The notes under the pieces were generated by a model. It was not told the origin of the DNA and did not search any database. It was given only the letters and a program-made list of their open reading frames with translations. The position numbers were made by a program, and so were the translations under genes. A stretch of 64,000 bases of DNA from Patagioenas fasciata (lineage: Eukaryota > Chordata > Aves > Columbiformes > Columbidae): assembly GCF_037038585.1 (NCBI RefSeq), contig NC_092559.1:12448488-12512487 (forward strand), in the 5' to 3' direction. Below, one piece after another: positions 1 through 10,220 of the stretch; the stretch's first letter is position 1; each line of letters begins with the position of its first letter.

Positions 1-602
1 CCTTCTGGCGTGTCAACCACTCCTCCCAGTTTAGTGTCATCAGCAAATTTGCTGACAGTGCACTCTATTCCTTCATCCAAGTCGTTGATGCATATATTGA
101 ATAATACAGGCCCCAGTATTAACCCTTGAGGTACTCCACTAGATACTGGCCTCCAACTAGACTCCGCCCCATTGGCCACAACTCTCTGGCTTCTTTCCTT
201 CAGCCAGTTCACAGTCCACCTCACTACCTGATTGTCCAGATCACACTTCCTCAGTTTAGCTGTGAGGATGCTGTGAGAGACTGTGTCAAAGGCTTTACTG
301 AAGTCAAGGTAGACCACATCCACTGCTCTGCCATCATCTATCCATCTCATTATGTCCTCATAAAAGGCTATGAGGTTGGTTAAGCATGACTTCCCCTTGG
401 TGAAGCCATGTTGACTGCCCCTTATGACCCTCTATCCTCTATATGCCTTGAGATGGCACCAAGGATAAGTTGTTCCATCGCCTTTCCAGGGATGGAGGTG
501 AGGCTGACCGGTCTATAGTTCCCCGGGTCCTCCTTCTTGCCCTTTTTGAAGACTGGAGTGACATTTGCTTTCCTCCAGTCCTCAGGCACCTCTGGGGGTG
601 CC
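1..602 (-). mobile_element. CR1 LINE fragment, reverse transcriptase region
   Basis: Read on the minus strand, this encodes pieces of a CR1 non-LTR retrotransposon reverse transcriptase, including VPEDWRKANVTPVFKKG and NYRPVSLTSIPGK, both typical of the RT palm and fingers. Stops and frameshifts break it, so it is a dead copy. The left end runs off the window; the right end stops near 602, where GC-rich unrelated DNA begins. The same protein pattern recurs at 35-39 kb and 55-64 kb. Confidence 0.9.
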
Positions 603-1838
603 AGTGATCTCCAGCACCCTGCACAGGCAGGCATGCTAGCGGCTGCGCCAGACCGTGCAGGAAGGGGGTTGCATCCAGTGCTGGGAGCCCCCAGCCCTGC
701 CACAGACCCCGGAGCTGGCAGGGGGTCCGGTCCCCCTGAGCACCTGTCTGACGGCAGCCTGGTTCAGGGACTGGAGGCAGTGGTGGGAAGAAAAGACGAG
801 CTTCAACCTGGCTCAGAGGCAGTGGGCGCTGCAGGAGAGGCAGCAGAAGCAAGCCCGGGGTCGTCACAGCCTTTCAGCCAGCTTCACCCCCTCCCTCACC
901 CACCAGTCCGAGTTGTTGGAGCTGAGCTGTCACCGCCGCTCTTCCCCGGCCAGACCCCATGTTCTCCCGGGAAGGTTCTCCGCGGGCGCGGGGCGAGGCA
1001 GTCCCCCGGCATTGCTGGCACCCGACGAAGCTCTGTTCTCCTCCCAGAGCCTGCGCTGAGCGGCAGAAGGCACTGCGGGACTACCTGGTAGTGGGGGCCG
1101 AATTTCACCCCCCCCGGCAGCCAGGCTAGCCAGCTCTCCATCCTCTCCTCCCAGAGTCAGCTCTTCTCCGCTTCCCAGCCCCGCCACAAACGTCCCTGCA
1201 TGGGCTTCTGAAGCACCCAATAAACCCCGTCTGGCCCAGCCTTCGCCCCAGGGTCTTTGAGGGGGCACTGGCGGCGGGGAGGGTCGAGTGGGAACTCGAG
1301 CTCGGCGAGTTCCTCTCCGGCAGAGGTTCAGCGGGCCGGTGCGTAGGTGATGCCTACATAGTGCTCAGAGGTGTCGACCCTGGGGGCGTGCGGACCCTTT
1401 AAGGCGCCGAGGGTCCAGGCATGGGAGTGACAGAGGCGAATAGGTGGTGAGGTGGGCAGGCGCGTGGCTGGGCGATGCGGGGGACTCTGCGTGCAGGGAA
1501 GCCGGGGGTTTGGTCGTGCCTTTGCCCTGTGTCTCACTCGCCGCTGCTCTCACCTCGGGGCAAGGTCTGCGGCGGGCATGAGCCCTGCAGTGAGCACCCA
1601 CACGGCACTGCACTGGGCCTCTGAGCACCCGTGTGTGTCCACCCTCACCTCCACGTGCATCCCCCATAACTCCCATGCATATCACCTCCATGTAAATCGC
1701 CCCCATGTGCCTACTGCACCCCACATCACCCTGGCCTGTGTATCTCCCTGTGCCTCCCGCATTCCCCCACCACCCTAGGCCACAGGGTCCACATCCCTAT
1801 GGGGGGAGGTCGTAAGGCCCGCGTGCCCCTCCGCCTCA
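603..1838. other. GC-rich single-copy-like region upstream of HINT2 remnant
   Basis: No repeat family is recognisable. The stretch is GC- and CpG-rich, with a possible coding exon on the plus strand near 655-1059 (an open frame containing WFRDWRQWWEEK and a Gln/Arg-rich run). A poly(A)-signal-like AATAAA lies near 1220, and a CpG-rich block at about 1260-1560 could be a decayed promoter or first exon. About 1640-1770 holds a degenerate tandem pattern of CCCCCAT/CCATG units. By synteny it may contain the 3' end of the gene upstream of HINT2 and HINT2 exon 1, but I do not recognise a protein and name none. Confidence 0.35.
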
Positions 1839-1854
1839 GTGGTGCTTAGCGGTG

Positions 1855-2066
1855 CCCAGCGGGCAGGACGAGGAGGTGGGCAAGGCGCAGCAGGCAGCAG
1901 CATGCCTGCCAGAATCCTCTATGACAGGGGTGTCAAACTCATTTTCACTGGGGACCACATCAGCCTTGCGGTTGCCTACAAAGGGCCGAATGTAATTTTA
2001 GGACTGTATAGATGTACTCCTGTAGGAGTCCCCGGTGAAAATGAGTTTGACACCCTTGCTCTATGA
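1855..2066 (+). pseudogene. HINT2: HINT2 remnant, N-terminal exon split by a MITE
   Basis: Bases around 1868-1895 encode EEVGKAQQAA and 1908-1924 encode PARILYD, resembling the region just before the HIT domain of HINT2 (mitochondrial histidine triad nucleotide-binding protein 2, an adenosine phosphoramidase). The two pieces are in different frames and the intervening residues are missing. A 134-bp MITE (1925-2058) interrupts the exon. After it, the duplicated CTCTATGA continues into GAAGTCGACAAG, with no good GT donor visible. The identification rests mainly on the next exon and the gene order; this piece alone would be weak. Confidence 0.6.
1925..2058. mobile_element. hAT-like MITE, 134 bp, with 8-bp TSD
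   Basis: The element begins CAGGGGTGTCAAACTCATTT and ends with the near-perfect inverse (AAATGAGTTTGACACCCTTG). It is flanked by the 8-bp direct repeat CTCTATGA (1917-1924 and 2059-2066). Terminal CA/TG inverted repeats with 8-bp duplications are the hallmark of hAT transposons, and this terminus resembles Charlie-type MITEs common in amniotes. It has no coding capacity. It sits inside a HINT2 exon, so it postdates or caused loss of that exon. Confidence 0.85.
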
Positions 2067-2080
2067 AGTCGACAAGATAA

Positions 2081-2275
<195 letters not shown>

Positions 2276-2345
2276 GTGAGTCCAGAGTTGTCTCTGGGAC
2301 GTGGAGGAGATGCACGGTGCTGACCCTCCTGCTCTCTCCCCCCAG

Positions 2346-2419
2346 CTCCTTGGGCAATTGCTGGTTGTTGGTGGCATGCATGGTACAAGCGGAGGGGCTG
2401 GCCAATGGCTACTGCCTCA
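2346..2419 (+). pseudogene. HINT2: HINT2 remnant, next exon with a frameshift
   Basis: The exon is bounded by CCCCCAG and a GTGAGT donor. It encodes LLGQLLVV in one frame and VACMVQAEGLANGYCL in another, together matching the HINT2 stretch LLGHLLLVA...AEGLGDGYRL. The frame switch within about 25 bases shows an indel. The intron after it contains the whole class II provirus at 2506-9440. Confidence 0.8.
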
Positions 2420-2499
2420 GTGAGTTGGTGTCCCCTCCACTACTCTGCCATGCTGTGGGATAGGACCCTCACTGGTGGTCCCGCAGGAGCAGAGCTGTG

Positions 2500-2505
2500 G
2501 GGGTT
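2500..2505. repeat. 6-bp target-site duplication (left), GGGGTT
   Basis: GGGGTT immediately precedes the LTR and recurs at 9441-9446 immediately after the other LTR. Joining the flanks restores a normal-looking HINT2 intron. Confidence 0.95.
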
Positions 2506-2841
2506 TGTTGGAGTGAATAAAGGACTCAGCATTCCAATTCAACGTGAATCACGCAAAGCCATTTATTACAGAAACAAGCCTCCTTATATATGCAACTATT
2601 CTCTGATCATGCGTCCACGCTCCAATCATGCATTCACTAATTGGATATCATCTATGTTCATGAGCTGTCCACACGCTGGAGTCTCACTGCTCATAGGTCC
2701 GTTGATTTACATCACATTGAGGTCTTGTTATTGTAGAGCTGCTTCTCTCCCACGGCAGGTCCTGCTCTCAGCTTTTGAGTTGGCCTTGAAATTCCTGGCT
2801 GGTTCAGTAACAAATCTCCATCTAACAGAAACCCCTCCACA
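2506..2841 (-). repeat. 3' LTR of provirus B1
   Basis: 336 bp, TG...CA on the minus strand. Minus-strand TATATAAGG (about 2583-2590) and AATAAA (complement of TTTATT, about 2562) give a promoter and poly(A) signal in the expected order. It pairs with the LTR at 9109-9440. Confidence 0.92.
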
Positions 2842-2946
2842 ATTCCCCTCTTTTTGTTCTTGAACCAGCCAGACCCCATTTACAGCGCGCTGAATCATCT
2901 TTGAAATACACTGCAATATACAGCACATGATTAACACAACAATCAC
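2842..2946 (-). pseudogene. Env transmembrane tail remnant and polypurine tract (B1)
   Basis: On the minus strand, a hydrophobic run (VVLIMCCILQCISKMIQR) followed by a short basic/polar tail resembles the membrane anchor and cytoplasmic end of a class II retroviral envelope protein. A purine-rich tract (AAAAAGAGGGGAAT, complement of about 2842-2855) directly abuts the 3' LTR and fits the plus-strand primer site. The rest of env is missing or unrecognisable between here and 3.49 kb. Confidence 0.65.
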
Positions 2947-3494
2947 AGTTACATATAATGCAACTAAGCCTTATTTAATAAGATCAAACAACTACCCACT
3001 TATTCCAAAACATTTAAGCTATGTGTCAAACCTTAATTTTACTACGGCAATCTTATTAATGTACTGTTCTACTTTGTCTAAAGCACTTATTAATAGATCC
3101 AGAATAATCAAACAAGTTAATACAGCACAACCAGAATCCTGATGTTAAAAGCAGAAAACCTATAACTGCGTGATTTTGTAGAGCAACATGTCCAATACCA
3201 TCAACATCTATTATTAATTGAGTTAGTACTTCAGAAGTTAGATTAACCTATTTAAAAGACCAATAGCTTAACTTTGATATGTCTCCTAAGGTTTTACCAG
3301 CTGCTAGATCAGTGAGAAAGAGTGCATTGACTATCTAAGCGTAATATTGCCTTTTTGACTCTCCTGCTGTTTGTTCAAATTGTCATTCTCCACAGAAGGC
3401 ACACCACGAGCTTGCTAATAGGCTTCTAGATCACCAGGTCTGTGAGCATCCACAACACCGAACCAGGATTCATGGTCTACATCTGAAACAGTCC

Positions 3495-3719
3495 TCACAA
3501 CTTATCTCCCTCCTGTCCATTCGCATTCACCGAATCCTTGCCATCTCCACTCAGCCACGGCCCGACCCACCTCGCAGGAATCCACCCCGATCCCCGCCCT
3601 GCAATGCCACAAACACAACCCCCTCCCCAGGCCTTCAATCGATGTGGCCCTCTCCATTGACCAGCAACCTGACCACAACCAATGTAGGTTCCCTCTGACC
3701 TACCATGGCCTTGGGTCAT
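3495..3719 (-). pseudogene. Integrase C-terminal domain remnant (B1)
   Basis: The minus-strand translation has TYIGCGQVAGQWRGPHRL and WIPARWVGPW, matching the class II integrase C-terminal DNA-binding fold (QWxGP...WIPAKWVxPW). The catalytic core and zinc finger are gone. The sister copy at 40.87-41.2 kb has the same residue pattern and deletion, so the loss predates both insertions. Confidence 0.75.
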
Positions 3720-3815
3720 ACTTGCAAATTATTTCATCACATACAATGACTCCGACAACTGGCCCTGTGGTGGTGTTTCCCCTACTTCTCCTCCCCCCCC
3801 CCTTTTTTTTTTTGT

Positions 3816-3852
3816 TTTGTTTGTTTGTTTGTTTTTTGTTTGTTTGTTTTTA
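3816..3852. repeat. (TTTG)n simple repeat at the pol deletion junction
   Basis: Poly-T followed by repeated GTTT units. It lies between RNase H and integrase remnants in B1; a CAAA run sits at the equivalent point in B2 (41175-41195). Confidence 0.85.
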
Positions 3853-3879
3853 AATAAACAAGCAAACAGCTTCGGAATC

Positions 3880-4166
3880 AGATACATGCGTTGGACCTTG
3901 ACTACGTACTCAAAATCACAAATCAAATATAGAGGTTCCTCCTTAAAAAGCTCTAAGTAATTTAAAGCTGTGCCAAGTTCTGCTAATTGGGTTGAACCTT
4001 CAATAATTTTTACAGAATAATGCCAATTTTTATCTTCATGCCAGACCACTACAGCTTTATGAGACTTCTCAAAACCATCAACAAAAACTTTGCAAGTATG
4101 TAGGATCAGACCAAAACCAAGTATGGCCTGTGACCTGATGTTAAAGACTTGAAGGTTCTGCAGCAA
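3880..4166 (-). pseudogene. RNase H remnant (B1)
   Basis: The minus-strand frame contains KVFVDGFEKSHKAVVVW, EGSTQLAELGTALNYLELF and LICDFEYVVKV. These are the first three catalytic-carboxylate neighbourhoods of retroviral RNase H (VDGS, E in the QLAEL helix, D in LVxDSxYV). The D of the third motif is kept but the DS pair reads DF. The fourth motif is lost at the junction with the (TTTG)n tract. Confidence 0.75.
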
Positions 4167-4199
4167 TTTACATTTATGAATGCCAACAGCTGTGCTGTT

Positions 4200-5852
4200 A
4201 AGAAAACCAGCTAGTTCAATTTACAAGGACATAGATTACAAATAAAAAAAATCAGAATTAAATTTCACAAATGGTACGTATATAATAAAAGGATCATGGC
4301 CTATTAAGACTTAAATTCATTCCCTGCATTTTCTTGATCAGAGTGACAATTGATCTATCAGTCTGTTAGCAATCTCATCATACTGTCCCATAATAGCCAC
4401 AGGTTGTTTCTTAGACAAATCTGCAAGTCCAATCGAATGCAGTTAGCTTCTAAGGTTGTCAGAAATTTATTCATCAAAGTCTCTAATTCCATTTTGGTTG
4501 TCATATTTATTGGATATTGTTTTCCCTTACCGGATTGAAGTCCTGTTTCAGTTCTATCAGTGTAGTGTTTTCTTTATCAAAACATTGGCTGTTAATACTA
4601 GTGGAAATACAGCATTCCAAATTTCCTTGGACATGTCTCACTTGCAGCAAGCATATCTTCACCATCCAAGTAGCTTCTTGTGGGCCATGCAACTAAACAG
4701 AATTCTCAGAAAATGTTATTTGAACTTACAATTTACTTAACAAATCTTGACCCAAGAGATGTACAGGGCTTTCTGGCAGCTACAAGAATTCATATGGTAA
4801 AACTTTGTTTCAAATTTGGCATTCCATTGGTCTCAAAAAAAAAAAAAAAGGTCTTTCTTTCTTTCTTTCCCACAATCTCAAAAACTATCATGGTGAATTT
4901 ACGAAGAAGTCTTTCACAATTAGTTACCACAGAATAAGTCTATTAACAAATTTTTGGTTTAATTTCCCAGTTTCATTAGAACTACAGATCTGCTAGGGAT
5001 GCCTTTAAATTTCACCCCCAGACTGCTCCATTCAGTATTACATCGCTGCAGTGGGGGGGAGAGAAAACCCCCCTTTCACCGCCTTGAAAGTGGGCAGCCA
5101 GGTTTTTCCAATTTTTTTTTTTTTTTTCTCTCTCTTCTTGCTGCAGTTCAGATGTACCAAGGCCACGCAGCTGGCATAATTGCTGGTACGAAGTAGGAGG
5201 CCCTGGCAAAATCCTCAGTTACAATGAGCTGAGTTTATCTTGCAACTTGACACAGACCTGGGATATTTTGCTTTTTTTGTTTTCCCATTTCATTCCAACC
5301 ATAATACACTTTATATGCAATTCCGAGTAGCTCAGCAATAGTTACATTACTTAGCTCCATTTACCTTTTACAATTTACAGATGTCAAAAAACAGTATAAT
5401 AAACACAAATCCATTATTCTGTTTTCCTAGATCCAAATCAGTCCATATTCTAGCAACTTTTAAATACAACCTCTTCCAAATTCACATCTATCATAGCATT
5501 TAGTTTTAGTTCCCATACCTCCAACAAATGCATAAATTCAATGCGAATCAAAGTTTAACAACTTAAATTCTTTTCTGGTCTCAAAATTATTAGGTAACAA
5601 CATAAGCAATTACTCTAATTTGTAAGGATACATCCTAAGGGGGAGCAAGGTAGTACTTGAGTAGCAGAATCGGTTCCCATTTTGTAATTATCTCCCCAAA
5701 TAAAATTATTTTGGTACTAAATATATATATATCTGCAAATTAAAATACTGAGCTCAGATATAAAAACCAAATACCAAGTTCAAATATGCAGATGGATCAC
5801 AGTTACACTAATTCAAGACAATATCTCAATTTTTGCATTGCACCTTTGAACT
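4200..5852 (-). other. Non-coding spacer of provirus B1, shared by three elements
   Basis: A/T-rich sequence with poly-A/poly-T tracts (4837-4850, 5110-5129) and a C/G-homopolymer block near 5050-5075. No long open frame is supported. The reverse complement aligns by eye with 41.5-43.5 kb (B2) and directly with 58.5-59.9 kb (element D). Part of 59.94-60.09 kb encodes an RT connection-like segment, so the rest is probably decayed or replaced pol. Confidence 0.6.
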
Positions 5853-6508
5853 TGTCCTGGTTTTGTTGAAAAACAAGTTTCTCTTTTAGTGAATTTTGCC
5901 TGTCAGCTAAAGCCTTCATATTAGCTGCATTTTCCTGGAGAACCAGACACATGTTTTGGTAAACCTAGCAACTGAATGCAAACTTATTGATAAGCACGGA
6001 TGGACATCTCGTGAGAGGGGCAACGAGAAACTGGTGACCCAGAGACTGACCAGTGGTGTATAACATTCCATTCACGTGAATACTTCATATAAAAGTGGGA
6101 GATCACAAGGATCTCACCCTTTTCCTTTTCCCTTCTGCTTATGGTTGACATTAGGAGAGGACCTTGCTAGTCGTCCCTGCGAACTGAGACCTAGTGAGAG
6201 ACTGAATCCAGCTCCGGTTGGCTACAGAGTCTAATCCAGGACTTTGGGTGCTGGCTCTGCAGTTGCTGAGACTTACAAGATTGGTTTTGTATATTTTGTA
6301 TTATTTTCTCTATTCTTATTAGTAGCATTAGTAAAACATCTTTAATTTTTCCAACTCTCTTCTCTCTGTCCTTCTTTCCCTCCCGATCGCCTGTCCTTAG
6401 TGGGAAGGGGGGAGAGGGAGGGGCAAAAGGGGGAAGTGGGGGGGAGAGGAGGTTAACAATACATCTGCCAGGGTTTTTGTTGTCACCCTGCAATCTAAAC
6501 CCTCGACA
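5853..6508 (+). mobile_element. ERV-L family solo LTR with 5-bp TSD
   Basis: Starts TGTCCTGGTTTTGTTG and ends AACCCTCGACA, closely matching the LTRs at 20861-21522 and 31381-32042. It is flanked by the direct repeat GAACT (5848-5852 and 6509-6513). The sister provirus has the uninterrupted site at about 43.5 kb (CTGAACTGCTCACT), confirming the insertion. A CATATAAAAG TATA box is present. A 5-bp duplication suits ERV-L/class III integrases. Confidence 0.95.
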
Positions 6509-7494
6509 GAACTGCTTACTACTCAGCCAGATGGAGGTACCTCTGGGTCTCCCTGACAAAACAGGGCAGTGCACGCTGGCGCCCAATTGGCACCCGCTCC
6601 CCCGCCGCCGCAGCAAGCTGGACTGGGCAAGGCTTTTATTAGTGTCTCATCTGGTACGCTACAACTGTTATCCCAAAACCAGGATTCTTTACATGGTGCG
6701 CATACAAAAGAGCCAAATCAAGCACATCGAGATGAGACACAGCCTATCATAGAGTTGTGCAAGTCTGGATACTGGAATAAAGCTAGCATGCTAGAAAGAA
6801 AAATAACAGTTGCTACACACGAAAATTTTACCATCACATTCACTCAGTAAAGAACTAAATTACTCATGGTCTTCTGTATTATCACAAAACGCACATTTTG
6901 AGTCAACAGATTCTCATGATTTAACAGTTTGTGAACTCATCGTACCATATAACAAAGACCTACCAAAACTGCATCATGGTTAAACAGATACCCACAAAGA
7001 AAACAGGTTAATAAGGAAATCATCTTGCAGACTTTAACAAGTTTACTGTGACCTGTGTGTTGTCAGTTAATTCTCTCTCAGCTTGTTGAAGTTCAAATCG
7101 CTCCGCCTGTAAAACTGTCTGAAATGATTTAATGATCTCTTGTAGAGTTTTTTTTTGTCCTGCTCTTCTCGCCTTAAAAACAACATTAATTGCAACACAG
7201 AGTTTTACTTCAAGATTCTATTCTCTGGGCGCTTTTCCCATTCATCTAACTTACACAGCAGTTAACACTAATTTCAATACTTAACAAGATCCTATTTTCT
7301 CCTATTTCCAAGTGCTTTCCTATGTTGTAAAACACCTCCCAATACCGATTTCTTAGGAACACAACTGAAAACAGTAATTTCTGACCCCATCTTGTAAGTA
7401 AAGACCTTGAGAAGAGGGAGGGAGGGAGGGAAACACAGGGCTGCTTGCAGCGTGAGTCGGAAAAATGGGGAGAAGGTTTTACGGCACAAAACAA

Positions 7495-7773
7495 TTAACT
7501 CACATTCCTGACAAGCTGCTTGATTTTCAGAGAGGCAATACACAGAAGCATGTAATATGTACTGTAAAACTCGCAAATAACATGTTGATAGCAAACATTA
7601 GTATTCTCTACTGCTAATTTCAAGGCCAGTGCTTCCTTAGCTTCTAAGTTTTCAACCTGCTTATTGATGACATCTTGAAGGTGGTCAATAAATTGCATGT
7701 AATTCTCATTGGGACCCTGATTAATATCTGTAAATAATTTGGCTGCTTTGTTGGTTTCAGGCACCTCTGTCAT
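7495..7773 (-). pseudogene. Gag capsid fragment with major homology region (B1)
   Basis: The minus-strand peptide contains INQGPNENYMQFIDHLQD followed by a helical LEAKEALALKLAVENTN. This fits the major homology region and following capsid C-terminal helices (pattern QGxxExYxxFxxRL) of class II retroviruses. The reading frame is short and isolated from the upstream matrix part. Confidence 0.8.
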
Positions 7774-8022
7774 AGCTTGATATGCGAGGTCTGCTGACTG
7801 CCTCAGGATTTCAGAAACTAATCACGCCTGTTATTGTGATGTGTCAATTAGTGTCTCTTCCAAGAGTTGGGGGATACCCGCCCCTTTCAACGAATCCCCA
7901 TCGTTCCATCCTAAATGATCTATAGCTGTTACATTACATAGGTCTAATTTTGCTTTAGTCTTTCATGGTTTTTATCTGATCTCGGGGAAACATGTACACA
8001 TACTCTTTTTCCTGTTAACTTT

Positions 8023-8885
8023 TCAAAAAAAAAAAATGCTGCAAACCCTCATCTTCATCCAAGTCATCAGATAACGCGGACTTGAATGGTGCTGTAGAAT
8101 CATTACTAACAGGGGGGTTCGGAAGAGTGCACATTCTCGCCAGTAGTTTCTAGAATCATAATTATTCGTAAAACCTGAGTCCCCAGGCACATCCCCTTTC
8201 CCATCACGATCACCATGACCGCATTGCCGACTGCTGGATTCACTCGCTATTAGCTGATCTAATCTTCCACACAGTTCTTTTGCCCAGTTCTTATCCGGCA
8301 ACTCCTTCTGCTCTCTCGTGGAAGTTGGAGGGTTAAAAGACAATAAAGGCAGATACAAATTGGTAAAAGGATTGATAGTACACTTGTTTACAACTTTAGC
8401 ATTCTCACCTTTCACAGGTTCTTTGGGCAAAGTTGTCTGACTCCAATCCTTTGGACTTGCTATTCTCATCAGGGTTGGGTAATAGTGTAGGAGACCACCT
8501 GCTCGGCATTTTTCCTCCCCCCTGCCCTGGACTGCTGAGCTATAGGGGATGCCAAAAGCACAGTAGGGGATGGAATAGGGACGGTATCAAAGACATGAAC
8601 CGGGTAAACTTCACAGCGACTTTCAGGATTCTTATCAGGCTGCAACGCTACAAAAATTCCAGCAGCAGCAGACCATTCAACCTTAAGATCTTTTAAGGTG
8701 GTAATTATAAACTTCGATGTAGTTACTAATGATTTAGCTTCTTTATCTCCATTGCTGACCTTATCCCATAATTTCTGCCCTATATCGTCCCAAAGTTCAA
8801 GTTTAAAAGCCTTCTCGGTTTCTCCCAGGTAGCCGTTAGTTCTACACCAAACTAACAGTCTATGTATGTTACTTTCTTAATATTT
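8023..8885 (-). pseudogene. Gag matrix region remnant, start codon deleted (B1)
   Basis: The minus strand matches the B2 gag (44741-45346) over its matrix and proline-rich linker, but with frameshifts. Compared with B2, about 45 bases that include the ATG and the myristoylation glycine are missing at about 8912-8915, so this copy could not make normal Gag. The lower part (8469-8023) is an open but out-of-frame stretch. Confidence 0.7.
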
Positions 8886-9088
8886 AAGTCCTCTCACAGA
8901 GAGAATATCAGGAGGAGCTTCACTCTTCCCTCCTCCTGCCCCAGCCGCTCACCTTTTCCGGCGATTTCTTTGACAAATTTGTCTGCGGAATGTCCGTACG
9001 CCTCCTCCCGGTTCTCAGTCCAGCTGATCCACCTCCAGCTGGACCACTCCAGGCTTTTCCCCGATCGTAGTGATACACCGTTCAGAGT

Positions 9089-9106
9089 ATCACGTCGGGG
9101 TCACCA
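9089..9106 (-). other. Primer-binding site, tRNA-Trp type (B1)
   Basis: The minus strand reads TGGTGACCCCGACGTGAT two bases after the 5' LTR. This is the same 18-mer used by avian leukosis/sarcoma viruses (tRNA-Trp). Confidence 0.93.
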
Positions 9107-9108
9107 TT

Positions 9109-9440
9109 TGTTGGAGTGAATAAAGGACTCAGCATTCCAATTCAATGTGAATCACGCAAAGCCATTTATTACAGAAACAAACCTCCTTATATATGCAACT
9201 ATTCTCTGATCACCCGTCCACGCTCCGATCATGCATTCACTGATTGGATATCATCTATGTTCACGAAATGTCCATGCACTGGAGTCTCACCGCTGATAGG
9301 TCCATTGATTTACGTCACGTTGAGGCCTTGTTATTGTAGAGCTGCCTCTCTCAGCAGGTCCTGCTCTCAACTTTTGAGCTGCCCTTGAAATTCCTGGCTG
9401 GTTCAGTAACAAATCTCCATCTAACAGAAACCCCTCCACA
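9109..9440 (-). repeat. 5' LTR of provirus B1
   Basis: 332 bp, paired with 2506-2841 and followed at once by the TSD GGGGTT (9441-9446). TATA and poly(A) signals as in its partner. Confidence 0.92.
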
Positions 9441-9473
9441 GGGGTTGGCCTGATCTCTGTCCCTCTCCCAGCA

Positions 9474-9489
9474 GTGATGAATGATGGTG
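9474..9489 (+). pseudogene. HINT2: HINT2 remnant, start of last coding exon
   Basis: After TCTCCCAGCA, the bases encode VMNDG, matching VINDG at the start of the final HINT2 exon. The exon is then cut off: nothing downstream encodes the QSVYHxHxH catalytic triad, so the enzyme's active site is absent. Only a short match, believable because it lies in the expected place once the provirus is removed. Confidence 0.6.
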
Positions 9490-10059
9490 ATACCAAAAAT
9501 CTGAAATTAGTAATAAAATAATTTAATAAAATTAAGGTTCATATATGTTAGGTGTTAGGCACTTACTAGGCATTAAGTAAAAAGAATGGTATTCATTAAG
9601 ATAAGCAGGAGAAGGCTACCCTGTTTCCCCAAAAATAAGACAGGGTCTTATATTAATTTTTGCTCCAAAACTTATTACTTTTTTATATGTATAGCTACCT
9701 AGACACTATTTAAATTGACATTTTTTAATGAACTGTAACTAGGGCTTATTTTTGGCGTAGGGCTTATATTTCAAGCATCCTCAAAAATCCTGAAAAATCA
9801 TGCTAGCGTTTATTTTCTGGGTAGGTCTTATTTTGGGGGAAACAGGGTAAGACACAATGCGCTTGCTCTTAGAAGACAAGGTGATGAGACCAGCACAAGG
9901 ACCAGTTCAGACTGTCTTTGCGGTTACAAGCCAAATAACAAAGGAACTGTGCCTGCCCAGGACTTGAGGTCAAACAGCAGGGCGGCTGAGAAAGACTTAC
10001 TTCCTCCCAGGACTCTCGCAAGACCCCTGACTCATTGAACTGCGCATGTGCTGGGGACA
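9488..10059 (-). mobile_element. Possible solo LTR (minus) replacing the HINT2 3' end
   Basis: The segment is bounded by TG...CA on the minus strand (starts TGTCCCCAGCAC at 10059, ends TTGGTATCA at 9488) and has A/T-rich ends like an LTR. It contains a nested MITE at 9619-9847. I find no second copy and no clean TSD, so this is only a boundary-based guess. Confidence 0.3.
9619..9847. mobile_element. TA-flanked MITE (mariner-like), 229 bp
   Basis: Ends are inverted repeats: CCCTGTTTCCCCAAAAATAA on the left and TATTTTGGGGGAAACAGGG on the right. It is flanked by TA on both sides (9617-9618, 9848-9849), as expected for Tc1/mariner elements. No open frame. Confidence 0.8.
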
Positions 10060-10067
10060 TTTACATA

Positions 10068-10150
10068 TAGAATCATATAATCATTTCATTTGCAAGAGAT
10101 CCTCAGGTTCACTGAGTCCAACAATAACGTAACTCTAGCACTAAACCATA
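10068..10150 (-). mobile_element. CR1 3'-tail fragment
   Basis: TAGAATCATATAATCATTT followed by GAGTCCAACAATAACG and CTCTAGCACTAAACCAT is the degenerate antisense 3' untranslated end of an old CR1 copy. Confidence 0.65.
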
Positions 10151-10220
10151 TGTGAAGTGGTTCCAAGAAATGTAATGCATATGTAAAGGATTTCCTGGAA
10201 ATGTAATGAATATGCATGAT

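Larger units (their letters stand above)
2506..9440 (-). mobile_element. Class II ERV provirus B1 (internally deleted)
   Basis: This is a complete LTR-internal-LTR unit in minus orientation: 5' LTR 9109-9440, tRNA-Trp PBS 9089-9106, gag remnants about 8.9-7.5 kb, a long A/T-rich non-coding stretch, RNase H about 4.17-3.88 kb, integrase C-terminus 3.72-3.50 kb, env transmembrane tail about 2.95-2.85 kb, a polypurine tract abutting 2842, and the 3' LTR 2506-2841. Protease, most of RT and the integrase core are absent. The LTRs differ at roughly twenty positions by eye, so it is not very recent. An ERV-L solo LTR (5853-6508) is nested within it. Alpha/beta-retrovirus-like by PBS, MHR and 6-bp TSD. 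Confidence 0.9.

Noticed and set aside
603..1140. Overlapping open frames of 80-184 codons on both strands
   Set aside because: They lie in GC-rich DNA where stops are rare, overlap on opposite strands, and show no motif or start context I can defend.
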